Shown in pieces: positions 37,793 through 55,572 of a stretch of DNA of 64,000 nucleotides. A program made the translations under genes and the position numbers. Origin of the DNA: Macrobrachium rosenbergii (Eukaryota > Arthropoda > Malacostraca > Decapoda > Palaemonidae); assembly GCF_040412425.1 (NCBI RefSeq), contig NC_089763.1, positions 51,135,087 through 51,199,086 of the forward strand, in the 5' to 3' direction. Each line of letters opens with the position of its first letter. The first letter of the stretch is position 1. Below the pieces are notes generated by a model that was not told the DNA's origin, did not search any database, and saw only the letters and a program-made list of their open reading frames with translations.

Positions 37793-37944
37793 TTAGATTC
37801 TACCACATCCTCTGCATCAAGGCAAAACCTCAATTTTTTGCCTCTTTTTTTTTTTTTCTTTTTTTCTTTCACATATTTCTATCTCCACTTTCTTCATGTG
37901 TTTCTATTCCCCATTTGTATACCACTTAAATAACAATTATCTAT

Positions 37945-38127
37945 TCGCGTGTCTATCGATTTTGACAAACACCTGTCCACAAAACACTACATTCTCTGGG
38001 AAGTCAATTTCCTAACATACCTTTTAATTCCCAAATCTAATCCTCGGCTCGTTAGCTGAATGAAAAGGCGGTCTATTTTATTGTCTCGAGAAGCCATGGC
38101 CCTGTGGAAGCAACAAACATCCTTATA
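37945..38127. repeat. Unclassified dispersed repeat, copy 2
   Basis: Diverged copy of 34970-35191 in the same orientation, lacking about 45 central bases. Confidence 0.65.
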
Positions 38128-39392
38128 ACTTTTATTAATCTTCGTATGGAAGACATCACCTCCTATGCCACGGCCAACAGGTGTGGAAATACTGTAGACT
38201 GTAGAGTGATCTTTGCCAAAGGGAACCTGTCTTTTAATCTTCACGCTCAGCTCCGTCTTAAGATTTGTAGAAAAGAGGAGCGTATCACCTGTGGTTGTTT
38301 TAGTCATACAAACAGTCGCCAAAAGCAGGACTTGCAAATTAGCCCATTCACTGTGAGACGCGGTTGTTCAATGGTTGAAATCCTTCCGTGCATGAATGAA
38401 GGTTACTACCTGTTCTTGGAGAGTACCTCGGTCATCTGTTCAAATAAATTTACACAGACCGGGTCGTAACCAATGGCAATGCCATTTCTTTCGACGCTCC
38501 TCCCTTTCGACGCTCTGATAGTGAATGACCCGCCTTAATAAGGTGCTATATCCATCACACGGAATAAGGGTTTCATAAATTCAAAAGTACAAACAAACTA
38601 AAACAACCACTTGCTTTTACCTCATCACTCACGTAACTTGCTTTTCGGTGCTGAACATTAGATGTCAATACCGTAGCTTTTTAACAAGGTTTAACAAGTG
38701 TATACCCTTTAGAGAATTATCTCTGATCAAGTAACATGGATAAGTTAGGTTTGATTGTCACAAGCCTGTTTTCTATGAGAAGAATACAACTTTAAACTTT
38801 TGCAATTACATACAGACAAACAAAAGGTGTGCCTGTGCACAAGTACTATGTCATTGGCATGATCTTGCACGTTGAAGGTACAACGATTACTGGGGTTTTT
38901 ATGGAAGACAGAGTACAACATTAACAAATGAGAACTTACTCGAACCGATATTATTCCATAGCGAACGCCCACAACCTATTGTTTCCTAAAGAAGATATAT
39001 GCTAGTTCATATAAAGCAGTAATTCTAGTAACAGAAAAGCGGAATATTCCAGTATCATGACACCATGAAAGCAGAAAAAATACTCTCACTTTCCATGAAA
39101 AAAAGACGAGTAAAAAAACAATCTAAATGAAATATTACGTAAATAATACCATACGATATCTTCATACATCGATGAAACTGAAAGAATACGTCTATAGTAA
39201 TAAGACTATTCCTGTAAGAGTTTCTTCGATTACTGTGCATATAAGAAAACTAAGTATTTCCTCTTACTCTTTCACAAAACAGTTACACACAGAAACACGA
39301 AAGTGCTGACATGAACATACAACAAAAATATGAGCGTTGCAAACAATAACCCAAGATAGTGGTTAGGCTAGGAGTTGAGAAATATGGAGAAT

Positions 39393-39393
<1 letters not shown>
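38128..39393. other. Unassigned spacer
   Basis: A 121-codon plus-strand open frame at 38104-38469 starts inside the dispersed repeat, has no recognisable domain, and is matched by an almost equally long frame on the other strand. I do not call it a gene. Confidence 0.4.

Positions 39394-39460
<67 letters not shown>
39394..39460. repeat. (CT)n microsatellite
   Basis: Uninterrupted CT repeats. Confidence 0.97.
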
Positions 39461-39463
<3 letters not shown>

Positions 39464-39662
39464 ACGAGTATAATAATTAGATATAAAAAGCAACAAAGAT
39501 TCCCCTCTCGGACAGGCGAGACAATGACAGAACATCAGCCGAGGGTAATTCTTTTCCGGTCTCTCATTATTGGACTTTGGGTGATTCCTGAGTTACAAAA
39601 GAATATCGAGGGATATGATTAAACGCTCAATCGCCCTGGTGTAAAGACGGTGACGTTTATTA

Positions 39663-39665
<3 letters not shown>

Positions 39666-39708
<43 letters not shown>

Positions 39709-39966
39709 TGTCACGAGAACAATATTAGTAAATTACTTTAGATTTGTAACGATACTAAAATTTTAGGTAACTACTTCCTTAAGTTCGTTATTCAACAGAG
39801 GGGGGGAGAGAGAGAGAGAGATCGCCCGTATGTGTGTGTGTGTGTGTGTGTGTGTGAACGCATATAATTTTCCCACGGTTAATATATCTAAGAAGCAAAT
39901 GAGAAATCGAATTTGTTTGCTTAAACAATACTGTATATCAGTACTTAATTCTTTTATCTATCTATC

Positions 39967-40015
<49 letters not shown>
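39666..40015. repeat. Cluster of GA and TG microsatellites
   Basis: (GA)n at about 39666-39703, a short GA run near 39806-39820, (TG)n at about 39832-39856 and (GA)n at about 39971-40015, with unique spacers between them. Confidence 0.95.
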
Positions 40016-40018
<3 letters not shown>

Positions 40019-40306
40019 AACCACTGAAGAAGTAACTAAGAAGAAGCCACCTAACTACTGCTACCTACTTGACCTGCATACCACCGCAAACTTCAGAGAT
40101 TTTTGTTTAAAGGCGTGACAAGATTATTATTACTCCAAAGAGCAAATTCATTAAAAACGAGAATCTTGCTGCAAGAGGAACCTGAGAACTATTACATGGC
40201 GTGTAGAAGTCAATCGATGGATGAAATAACAGCCACTGTTCAAGTACCGCTGAATCAGCAAAGGGTTGAAGTCCCGTAAGTACTCGCCCAGCACATGAGA
40301 GTTTTG

Positions 40307-40892
<586 letters not shown>

Positions 40893-40970
<78 letters not shown>
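40893..40970. repeat. (TA)n microsatellite
   Basis: Uninterrupted TA repeats. Confidence 0.97.
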
Positions 40971-44255
<3,285 letters not shown>

Positions 44256-45459
44256 TCCCCTGCCTTGATGACATTTACACCCTTAGTCAGGTTGAAATAG
44301 CTAAAGTTATGTTACCACAACGGGCAATAATTTCTCTCTTCACCACCTTTGGGATACATTAATCTAGCAAGTAATATTTAGGCTAAATATCATAGTCAAT
44401 TACAACCAAAAGAAATCACTTATGTTTTACTTTACATTGCAGAATAAATTGACACTGCTGGCAACAGTAATAATTTTACTTTCTAAGGAATGATAATAAG
44501 CAGCATTTAGTGAAATAGTAAACAGCTAGATTATTTCATAATTGGAAATAGAATTGAACCTACCATCATGAGGTTAATATTGTTACACTCAGGATACTTC
44601 ATGCACTTATTAGTAAAACTTTTAGTCAAAAGTTCATGCGATTAATATACCTTGAGGAGGCAATACAATGAAAGTATTCGTGGGGTTTGTTAGGTGTTGC
44701 CACGATTTTGAGAGTGATGGCTCAGTGCCATTCAGGGCACTAATAACAGTTGTGCCAGGGGCACATATTATAATTACATGTGATGTATCAATACGTGGTT
44801 CTGGCTATGGGAACCAGGGGTTATAAATTACTGAGAAAGAATAATAATAAAAGAGATTATCTCACTTTGGGAGTCACTGATAAGGCATGCCAGCAACATG
44901 GCACTGACCTTATAGGTGCCTTGTGACACTCATCTACAAACATGAGGTATAGCAGGGTGTGTAACTTACTCAGTTTGCAAGTCTGGGACTCGAGATTTAT
45001 CACAAAGAACAACAAAAGAATAAATGACAGACACAAAGTAATTGTTAATTGTTGTAAACAGATGATGGTTAAGTATGCTAAAATTCCTTAGCCTATGGAA
45101 ATGGCTAGGTTAATTCTTTAGGGCAAACGGCCTCAAAGGGAAGTCATAGGACTCACCAAATTGTCAGCTGCACTCTGCATTAGTAGAGGTGATTAAGTAA
45201 GATGGGGGCCTAGGTAAGGCATGAAATAAATGTGAGTAATAATCAAAAGTAAGGAAGGGAAAAGAATAAGGGATAGAGTTACAAAGGGAATAAATAGAAT
45301 ATTGAAGGACCCTGACATCCTCTTCTGGATAGGGGTGCCAAAGTCTTCCTGGGAAAAGGGGATGGCACTGTGCCAGGGTGGCACAGTTGCCAGGAGAGCT
45401 CGGGAGCTCTCTTCAAGCTACCTGGAATTATCCACACCCGTGGTATTTCCTCCACGGAC
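44256..45459 (-). other. 3' internal region of the minus-strand Gmr1-like element
   Basis: Lies between the coding relic and the LTR. No integrase, RT or RNase H motif is visible, so most of pol is deleted. It holds repeated GTGCCA/TGGCAC words near 44700-44770, similar in style to the 3' region of the plus-strand element near 62140-62170. Confidence 0.35.
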
Positions 45460-46140
45460 CTATCTTACCTCGATGGGTTGTCTTGGTCGGGGAATCGGTG
45501 AACCTGAGCCTGGAGGGCAGTATTTGAGTGCCACCTGTGTCGGCTCCTTGGTGGCTGACACAGGGACCTTCTTTACAAGCTCTACCACAATCCGCCAAAG
45601 TTCCTGGTGTTTGTCGGTCATTTGAGACATGGCAGAATCCTTACTCACTGCTGTGTCTGCGGAGGACTGTGACAGAGAGGAGGCAGTAGTGGGGGACGTG
45701 ACAGGCTCACAGGTAGGAATGACCAGCTCAGGCATGGATTGCGAGGCCGCACCTTTGAGGGAGTTTTTGCTGTGGTCAGAAGAATCCATCTCTCTTACCG
45801 GCACTGGTAGCGGAGCCAAACCGGGAGAAGAGAGAGGGCCTGGACTGGGATCTCTGGAACAGAGATCAGGGCTGTGCTCTGGCACTGGCATAAGATTTGG
45901 AGATTGCTCGCCGTTCTGGAGGGATGGAGCTTGGCACTGCTCAGGGCATTCAAGTGGCACTGGCAGAGATTGAGAATCAATTTTCTCCCGGGGAGATCGA
46001 TTGGGTGCTTTGCCACTGGCACTGGGGCCGGGCCTTGCACAGGACTAGGCTTTGAAATCTGCGTGGAAGGAGGTGGCCACTGCTCAGAGTATTCAGGTGG
46101 CACTGGCAGTGGAATGAATGGAGGCTCTTGAGAATTACTC
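45460..46140 (-). pseudogene. Proline-rich linker after the protease, minus strand
   Basis: Minus-strand frames (two, joined by a shift near 45960) encode a Pro/Ser-rich region with internally repeated segments. PLPVPPEYSEQWPPPS is followed about 145 bp later by PLECPEQCQAPS, and the DNA phrase CTGCTCAG-TATTCA-GTGGCACTGGCAG is duplicated accordingly. Such Pro-rich linkers lie between protease and the next pol domain in this element group; the plus-strand element has a Pro-rich counterpart near 61150-61250. Plus-strand open frames through this area are shadows. Confidence 0.5.
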
Positions 46141-46560
46141 ATGCCTTGGAAACCCAGATTGTTGTATTTTTGAGGGAGACTGGAAGTCTTGTCCCAGTAG
46201 GGGGTCATAACCTCCAGGAATGTATCTTGCTACGGCAAGGCTGCAGATTTTGGATGCATGAAGTCTCGTGACTCTCTACTGAACAGTAGGAAGTATCATT
46301 TTGAAGTGATTGATACCCTCAATCGTGACGAGTCTAAGTTTGTTAATGTTAGCTCCATAGGGAACTTTGTCTTTCCTTACGAGGGAAATTTGAGCACCAG
46401 AGTCATCAAATGCCTTGACCTGGCATACAGGGTAGCTACCTCGAGTGGGTGCCACATACTGTATATGGGACCTTCAGCTGGAGGGCCCAAAGTCTTAGAA
46501 TTTGTAACTGCCAAAGCAAGGGCAGATGTATTTGATTTATTAGGGCATTTCGCCCATTGG
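46141..46560 (-). pseudogene. Retroviral-type aspartic protease remnant, minus strand
   Basis: Downstream of the zinc knuckles, the minus-strand frame continues from a short YARSRHLMTLVLKFPS segment to GGYDPLLGQDF near 46187-46225. This corresponds to the GxDxLLGxDF segment that closes gypsy-type proteases. A stop and a shift interrupt it. The catalytic D-T/S-G triad is not recognisable in this copy. Protease normally cleaves the Gag-Pol precursor; here it is dead. Confidence 0.4.
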
Positions 46561-47165
46561 GCAGAGTGCCCATAAACTTTGCAGGCAGGGCCATAGCTCC
46601 TGCTATAATCTTTGCTTGGCACTGCCCCAGTGGAGGGAGCAGTCCCTTTACTTTTCATCCAAGAGCCAGATGGGGCTCGTTTGGGCATTGTCCCATATGA
46701 GGACTTAGAAGGATTTTCTGGCTGAGCCTCAGCCTTGAAATGGCACTGTTCAGTGGGGTGCCCAATTCTTTTGCAACATCCACACACTGATTTCTTTGGG
46801 GCGTGCCCATGTTTGAGGGGGTGCTGAGAGTTGGATGAGGCATGCAAAGAGGGGTGTAATTTTCTTTCATGGGAACTAAGATGAGGATGATTGGTGTCCC
46901 AAGTGTCAGACCAGCGACAGCACTCGACCAGCTGGCGGGGCATAAAAGAAGTCCTTGAGCTGGATGAGTTCAAGGATGTTCTCCACACTAGTGGCTTTGA
47001 GAGATTCTAGCCATTGTTTTAAGGCCTGGGTCTTTTTAAAGATCCACTCAGACTAGGTTTGGCCTGACTCTTTGGGCATATTTCTCCACCTTTTCCTCCA
47101 ACGGTCGGGAGTTATTTCAAAAGCTTTTATAATGGCTTGGCCAAGGATACGAAGATCAGATCCTT
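46561..47165 (-). pseudogene. Gmr1-like Gag with SCAN-like region and CCHC knuckle, minus strand
   Basis: Reading the minus strand from 47160, the segment AIIKAFEITPDRWRKRWRN and the following KESGQT, then SEWIFKKTQALKQWLESL and the ENILELIQLKDFFYA region, align block by block with the plus-strand Gag near 60.31-60.55 kb (AVIKAYEIPPECWRQRCC, EAGQTWSEWVYHKTRAYDRW, QLEDLMSYA). This pattern is that of a SCAN domain or the capsid C-terminal region. Then comes a CX2CX4HX4C knuckle, CGCCKRIGHPTEQC (46744-46786), and a second, degenerate knuckle in which the first Cys is replaced and the His-Cys spacing is longer. Stops and at least two frameshifts break the frame. The N-terminal part is missing beyond 47165, where unrelated sequence starts. 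Confidence 0.7.
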
Positions 47166-48069
47166 GGAAACGAAAGTGAAAATTCTTAAAGGAGGAAAGG
47201 CAAGTGAAGAAATGAAAGGTCATAATCTGATGCGCAAGGAGAGCAAGGATTGCAGAAGAGAGAAGAATAAGATTAAAATGGTGCCCCAAGAACAACCTAC
47301 ATCAGAGAGGAAAGCTGAGGGGAAAAAGGCTTTGAATAAAACTCGATGTCTGAGGAAGCCTCACATCAATTGCAACGCCCTCTACCGATAAATGGATAGC
47401 ATCAAGGAAGAACTTCGCCAAATAAAGGCAATGCAACGACCTTCAACTGGCACCAAGAGGCACTCAAAAGACCCAACTAAAACTCCATCAAATACGAAGC
47501 CCCTAAATAGAAAGGAAACGCATCAGAAAATGAGGCTGGAATCTGCAGCCAAACTACGAACACTGGAGCGAGAATCTGAAATGGTTCAGGGGCTCTACAA
47601 GATAAACGCCGTCATGTGAATGGTGCATAAAGATGATTCTGCTTTTAGATGAAAACTGGTGGTTTGCTTGCAGAAGAAAGAAGCCACGATATCTACGATG
47701 TTGGGAACAGAAATGAGCTGAGTTTTGTGATGGAAATCAATCCTGGATATGGTTGTGGAAGCACCTCTGCGCGATGGAGACACTACAGCGGCTGGTGGGA
47801 CTGGCGGCAAGTGCCCAGAGACTGGATTGTTGTGCACCCCCTCCCCTGCCATGCAATACCTTCGGGAATGGGGTATCAATGCCCAATCACATATGCGTGG
47901 AAGGCAACCACTGGCGCGTTTAAGAACCTACTTTTCATGCCTACTGTGTGAACCGGGTTATGCATTGCATATTGGATCCCTTTCTTGCATATACTGCAGA
48001 GGCAACCTCTGGCGCGGCGTAAAATCCCGTAAGTTTCATGCCTTTTATATATGCAAAAAATGGGTTTAA
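47166..48069 (+). pseudogene. Unclassified decayed ORF with charged coiled-coil-like region
   Basis: One plus-strand frame runs from about 47137 to 48069, interrupted by only a few stops (one TAA and four TGA). The first part, after 47165, is rich in Lys, Arg, Glu and Gln (for example KEELRQIKAMQRP and KLRTLERESEMVQGL) and could form a coiled coil. The second part (MVVEAPLRDGDTTAAGGTGG onward) is Gly/Cys/Pro-containing with no domain I know. The frame ends inside the 109-bp tandem repeat. It may be the first ORF or gag of another retroelement, but I do not recognise it. The start is unknown because the 47137 Met lies in sequence antisense to the neighbouring gag. Confidence 0.35.
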
Positions 48070-48178
48070 TGCAATGCATACTGGATCAAATTCTTGCATA
48101 TACTCTAGTGGCAACCTCTGGCGCGGCGTAAAAACCCATACGTTCAATGCCTTTTATATATGCAAAGCATTTGATCCC
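47883..48178. repeat. 109-bp tandem repeat, about 2.6 copies
   Basis: Units start with TGCATTGCAT at 47961 and TGCAATGCAT at 48070 and share CTTGCATATACT, GGCAACCTCTGGCGCGGCG and ATGCCTTTTATATATGCAAA. A diverged partial copy precedes them from about 47883 (GGCAACCACTGGCGCG). Confidence 0.9.
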
Positions 48179-49612
<1,434 letters not shown>

Positions 49613-49694
49613 CTATTATTAAGCCCCAGATATCGCTTATTATCAAATTTACTATACCTTAGGAATAACTTACACCCAAAGCGAATTACAACTG

Positions 49695-49810
49695 ATAAGT
49701 GATTTTACACCGGCCAGGATTCGAGTCGAATTCGGGTTAGGTACTTATAATCGATATCAACCCCACGATAGGTGACTGGTAAGTTTGTCACTTAGCTAAT
49801 TATGGATATT
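49695..49810 (-). mobile_element. tRNA-derived SINE head, minus strand
   Basis: On the minus strand TAGCTAAGTGAC (49787-49798) fits box A, and GACTCGAATCC (49717-49727) fits box B, about 60 bp apart. Intervening sequence includes TCGTGGGGTTGATATCGA. No long body is visible beyond the tRNA-like part because the (CA)(TA) microsatellite follows within 90 bp. A decayed true tRNA pseudogene is the alternative. Confidence 0.5.
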
Positions 49811-51468
49811 TGTCACATAAACGAGTGACTTTTTTTTTTTTTTTTTTTTGTAAAGTTCGAGAACCCTTTTTACTTTCTTTTGCTTTCTGTATTTCTGTAT
49901 TTCATATTTCCCCGTCGTTTGCAAACGAGCGGTATTCTTTATTCAACAATCACCCTGCCTAATTAGTCGCCTTCAGTTCCGGCTGTTACTGGCAATCTTC
50001 CTTCTTCAGCCCCCAATTCCCTGGACCCGGAGCAACCAAACAGGCTCGTCTTCTTGTTGGTAGTTTTCTTCTCTGTATAAAGTTTGTCGTAAATCTTATT
50101 AAAGCCAATTCATTCTCTTCTGTATCAAAGTTAGGTGTTCATCATTTCCAATATAGTGATTTTTTTCTTTATTAAATTTTAACATCTCTTCTCTTAATTA
50201 AACAGAGAAACTGACAACATTTCTACTGTACCTTCGATTTTCTTTTCCTATCACTGCAGAAAGGCTTACAACACGATTGCCGCATTCTCTTGCTTGCTTG
50301 GGATCAAAACCTTGGTTTGAACTTATTTATGCCATTTAGTTAATAAATGATGTTAGATCGTCTAATATGTAAACAATGATTTAACTGCTTAATTACTGGG
50401 GCTTAGCCCTTGGATCATTCATTAATGCTGCTGTTATACAACGTTACACAGTTAAATCCTTTACAATTTCCATAATTTTTTCTCCAAGTGAAATTATCAT
50501 CGGAACGCTTCATTCTGTTGCCTCAGTACAATTTTGTTAAAGAATTTGCTGTCGCTTTGCGCTGTACCGAACAGACAAATGAAGAAAGTGCTTTTTTCAT
50601 AAACGGAAAGAGAGACGACCACAACAAACAAATGAAACCCTCCTGGCTGCCTGATGTATTATGAATAACGTAATCATTTGGCAATTAGATCGACAATTCT
50701 GCTGTTAACAGCAACATGCCTAACGTTTATATAAAATTGTTCATATTATATATGTACAGCGTATTGCCTTTTCCATTTTGGTGCTTAAGATGGGTCCGTT
50801 CCCATGAGAAAAAATCGCATTTTCCCCATAAGGCTGTTAAATACTCAACGTACACTGAGTAGATTGTAACCTGAATGAGGATAACCACGTGATCTTGAGG
50901 TGACATTGAGAAAAATGAGCTTAAAGTTGTGACTTCATCTTCGCTCTCTATGTTAAGTGTTCTCAGACCTTGTTCATTCTGGGGGCTTCGTTAAAATCAA
51001 TAACTGGACATATTAGGAAAGGGAATTTGTAAAACTTTACAAAAACTCTACCCTGGTGACACATATACCCGCTGACTTAGATTGTTTTGACGTATGTTTG
51101 GTTTATTAATTGTTTGTGAGACATAAAAAATGTTTTTATATAATGCACAGTCTCATCTGCCATGTGATAGTGTTTTAACGCTCATCAGTTCAGATACCAT
51201 AACTGACTAGCTTTAACTAGATTCAGTTCTATAGTATATTTTTGGGTGGTCCGGTAGTTCCTCGTTGCTGACTAACAGTTTTCTTGACTAAAATATTTCT
51301 CCGGTAAATCACATTGTGCGATTGATTTTCAAGTCGTTTAGGTAATCAACTGCTTTTCTGGTAATACTTGTAAATCAGTGTTACTAGTTCTTTTTTTTAC
51401 TGACCGTACAAAATATTCAACATAGATATTTAACGCATACTGTATGACTATCAACTTATTTATACACG
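49811..51468. other. Unassigned stretch
   Basis: Contains a poly(T) run at about 49830-49849 and otherwise no recognised gene or repeat. Confidence 0.4.
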
Positions 51469-52033
<565 letters not shown>

Positions 52034-52115
<82 letters not shown>

Positions 52116-52147
52116 CATACATACATACATACATACATACACACATA

Positions 52148-52215
<68 letters not shown>

Positions 52216-52216
52216 T
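52034..52216. repeat. Compound microsatellite (AT)n(CATA)n(AT)n
   Basis: (AT)n, then about eight CATA units, then (AT)n with AATATAAATA interruptions near 52187. Confidence 0.96.
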
Positions 52217-52701
52217 AAGTAAAAACGACAGCGACCGTTGTGTTGTTTATTCTCTGGAGTCACTGTAAAGAATGTGCAGGATAACTCCTTTCCCAAACTC
52301 ATCCAGAGCCAAAACAAAGCTAGGAAAAAGAAAGAAGCCTTCGGGTACTGCTCAGGAATGCATTTTTCCAACAAATGGTAATCCATTCATTGGCTGTAAG
52401 TCTTTCCCCGCAGTAGCTGGGAGTCCTAATTTACCGCAGGCTTTGTCGACTACGTCCCAGTGATAGTTTTAAGGGCTTTTGCTCCAATTCATGGCCAGGG
52501 AGGAAACAGGTGGTAATCGAATCGTAAAGTTGGAATTAAATAAATAGACTGATAGGTACAAATCGCTTCATTATGTATCACTTGAAAGATACAGAGAACA
52601 GTGACAGGACACACAAGTGCCCATCAGAAAGAGAAAGTATGGATAGGTCAGTAAAAAGTGTTTAAGAAGGAGAGAGAAGAAATACCAATAGGCAAAGTAA
52701 A

Positions 52702-52703
<2 letters not shown>
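52217..52703. other. Unassigned spacer
   Basis: No gene or repeat is recognised. Confidence 0.4.
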
Positions 52704-52769
<66 letters not shown>

Positions 52770-52987
52770 TGGATGGAAAGGTCACTAAATGTGTATGAGA
52801 GAGAGAGAGAGAGAGAGAGTTTAGCAAAAGTAGACCCAACTAAAGGCAAGCCTGTAAAATAGGCACAACACACGGATAGTCACTCAGGCACCGAAAACAC
52901 ACTCCGATATCAAGCTGCGAACCAGCAGGGCATAACTCCAATACACACAAATGCACTCAGGTTAATGCTAGAAATAACCATGATCCT

Positions 52988-53042
<55 letters not shown>
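52704..53042. repeat. GA and CT microsatellite cluster
   Basis: (GA)n at about 52704-52767 and 52797-52819, and (CT)n at about 52989-53042. Confidence 0.96.
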
Positions 53043-53044
<2 letters not shown>

Positions 53045-53217
53045 ATGTGCTTGTTATAGGCCTAAAACAAGATATTTTATAATACCCAACACCCTCCCCA
53101 GTGTGAAGGATCTTCAGAAATAAACTCTATAATTATTGACACGTTTTCCTGGTATTTCACAGTTGTACCATTACTGCACACGATGACCATCTAGGTTGCC
53201 AGTAAGCAGAATTCTGG

Positions 53218-53306
53218 TTTTTTGATTCCAGCAATTTCACTCCCGACATTTTGACTCCTGGTAAATTGACATCCGGTTTCTTTAACACCCGGTAATTTGA
53301 CACCCA
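53218..53306 (+). repeat. MULE left terminal repeat array
   Basis: Successive 14-17-bp variants: TTTTGATTCCAGCAA, TTTCACTCCCGACA, TTTTGACTCCTGGTAA, ATTGACATCCGGTTTC, TTTAACACCCGGTAA and TTTGACACCC. Confidence 0.85.
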
Positions 53307-53415
53307 AAATAAACAAACAGTTTATTTAGGAAGCATATAGTTTTTAAATAGCTTAGGGCAATTACCTTATTTAGGAAATGACAGCTTCTGGCAGTATAAA
53401 GAACTTTTTATTACC

Positions 53416-54119
53416 ATGGCTCGTACCATTCAGAGCAACCGTGAAGGAAAGAAACTAGCAGATTACTTAAATTCCATTTACGAAAGACAAAAAACCAACG
53501 CTACATGATGGATTTTGAAAAGCTCATATGATTCCAACTGTATCTCTTTCCGCATGCCCTTTTCTCTCATCTCAAAACATATACCGCAAGGTGGTTGAAT
53601 TTGGTTTTACAGAAAGATATCACAGAGATATTGAATTTTGTGAAAGTTAGGTGTTTCTCTGCCTTCGCATTACTTCCGACGGATGATGTGGTGGATGGTT
53701 TGGACGCACTTGCTGACGATGAGGAGGACCTCCCTCAAGAATTGTTTCGTACTCTGAAGCAAGGCATATTTACATATGGAACGTACGTGAGGAAGCTTCG
53801 CAAGACCTTCCTCGCACCATTAACAATTAGGAGGGTGCCATAATTCGCTTCAAAGTTCTGTTTCTGCTGTTAATCCCAATATTTGGAAGCTTATTTCAAG
53901 CTTGAAAAAAAGAGGGCGCCTTGCCCAACTAAAAAAAGTTCAGTTTGAAGAAGGTCACGAAATACCAGGACTTGAACAGACGTTTGAAAAATATCGATTT
54001 GCGGTATGATCCACAGAAGGAAAAAGAGAGTTCTTGAGAGCAGTAGCTAGGATATTGCATTACAAAAACTACTATCTAGCCTTATTTTTAAAATCTTTCA
54101 GTAGATATGTTTTGCATTA
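53416..54119 (+). pseudogene. FLYWCH/MULE transposase remnant
   Basis: The first block, IQSNREGKKLADYLNSIYER followed by QKTN, resembles the start of a FLYWCH zinc finger (SNRGGxKLxDxxxFIY). The catalytic core is missing. The next blocks are IYRKVVEFGFTERYHRDIEF (about 53580-53645), then in another frame RCFSAFALLPTDDVVDGLDA. These match the segment RKVQExGLxxxY...FxALAFVPxxDV that follows the catalytic Glu in MULE transposases. After a frameshift near 53835, HNSLQSSVSAVNPNIWKLIS followed by SLKK matches the conserved H-N-x-LQSSV-x-x-x-HPxIWKLI motif. At least three frameshifts and several stops are present. Confidence 0.7.
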
Positions 54120-54466
54120 AATTTTATATGTACAGTCACTCAAAAATGTTTTGCAACATGTTCCAGAAGTTTTCGTTCACCTAACTGTAATTTGTTCTTT
54201 TGATATTTACAAGGAAATGTAATTTTCCTATTCGACTTTGGTTATTAATCATACGGTTAACAATATCAAAAGAATGGTGAGCGAAAAATTCATATTACGA
54301 AAATGACGAAACATTTTGAAAAATTTCACTTCAGATGATTGGGCAAAAGAGTCAAAGAAGAAACTATATTTCGAATCCAGATAAAAGCTTATTGACTAAT
54401 AAAATAATATTGAATAATCATCAATGAAATTATATATAAATAAAGAAAGAAAGAATTCAACCATTA

Positions 54467-55085
54467 TTGTTGTCAAAAACAAAAACAAAAAAATCTCGTA
54501 ACGTCGTATGTTATCGTGTGACTCCACATTTGGGCAGGAAAATTAAACTAAAATGTCTCGTCACTTGCACCGATAAGATGGGCAACGGACTCAGCCGAAC
54601 CATAATCATTAGCTTGCATAAGACTAATGTCTCTATTGTAGATACTGCTCGGCAGCTTAGCGTAAATAAAACAACCATGTATAGAGGAATAAAACAACAG
54701 AGAGAACGAGGAAATATGATAAATTCATTGTAAAAAGTGGAGGACGACCTCATTGTTGCATTACTGTTAATGATCATCATCGGATGATCACTGAAGGAGC
54801 TCCGCCTAACTCCCCTGACAAGCCGGTGTTGCCATAAAGAGAGAACATTACGCTTTCCCTTCAAGTTGCTGCTCAAACCTTCCGTAACAGGCTACATGAG
54901 ACCAAGATATTATTTCATCATACTCCTGCCAAGAAACACTTCATATCAGCGAAACACAAAGAATAGAGGCTAGGGTTTGCGTTATAATATAATCTAGTGG
55001 CCGATGATTTCTGTAAGAATCATCTTTTGCGATGAGGAGAGACATTCTCCACTGATGAGCACGGTATCTTCACTGCTGGCGTTTA
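54467..55085 (+). pseudogene. Tc1-like transposase, truncated
   Basis: The N-terminal part contains a helix-turn-helix, TIIISLHKTNVSIVDTARQL followed by SVNKTTMYRGIKQQRERGN, typical of the paired-type DNA-binding region of Tc1 transposases. After a stop near 54731, frameshifted pieces follow. These are DHHRMITEGA-like sequence, VAAQTFRNRLHETKI, HHTPAKKHFISAKHKE, and IIFCDEE with STDEHG near 55030-55060, the first catalytic Asp region. The second Asp and the Glu of the DDE triad are absent; coding similarity stops near 55080. It would have cut and pasted the element at TA sites; it cannot now. Confidence 0.75.
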
Positions 55086-55253
55086 GCATTAACTAAATTA
55101 ACGTTGAACTTCTTGCTAATTTTAATTCTTTAGAAACTTTGATAATACGAAATACAAAAATAGGCGTTATATATTCGGTTAACTTCATAGAGGCATCAAA
55201 ATGATAGGCCTAAGTAGCAAAGAAAGAAATGAGAAATTACACATGATAACGGC

Positions 55254-55572
<319 letters not shown>

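Noticed and set aside
38104..38469. 121-codon open frame as a gene
   Set aside because: It begins in a dispersed repeat, is opposed by a frame of similar length, and shows no recognisable domain or coding bias.
45302..46131. Plus-strand open frames over the minus-strand Pro-rich region
   Set aside because: They are shadows of the minus-strand element; the coherent similarity is on the minus strand.
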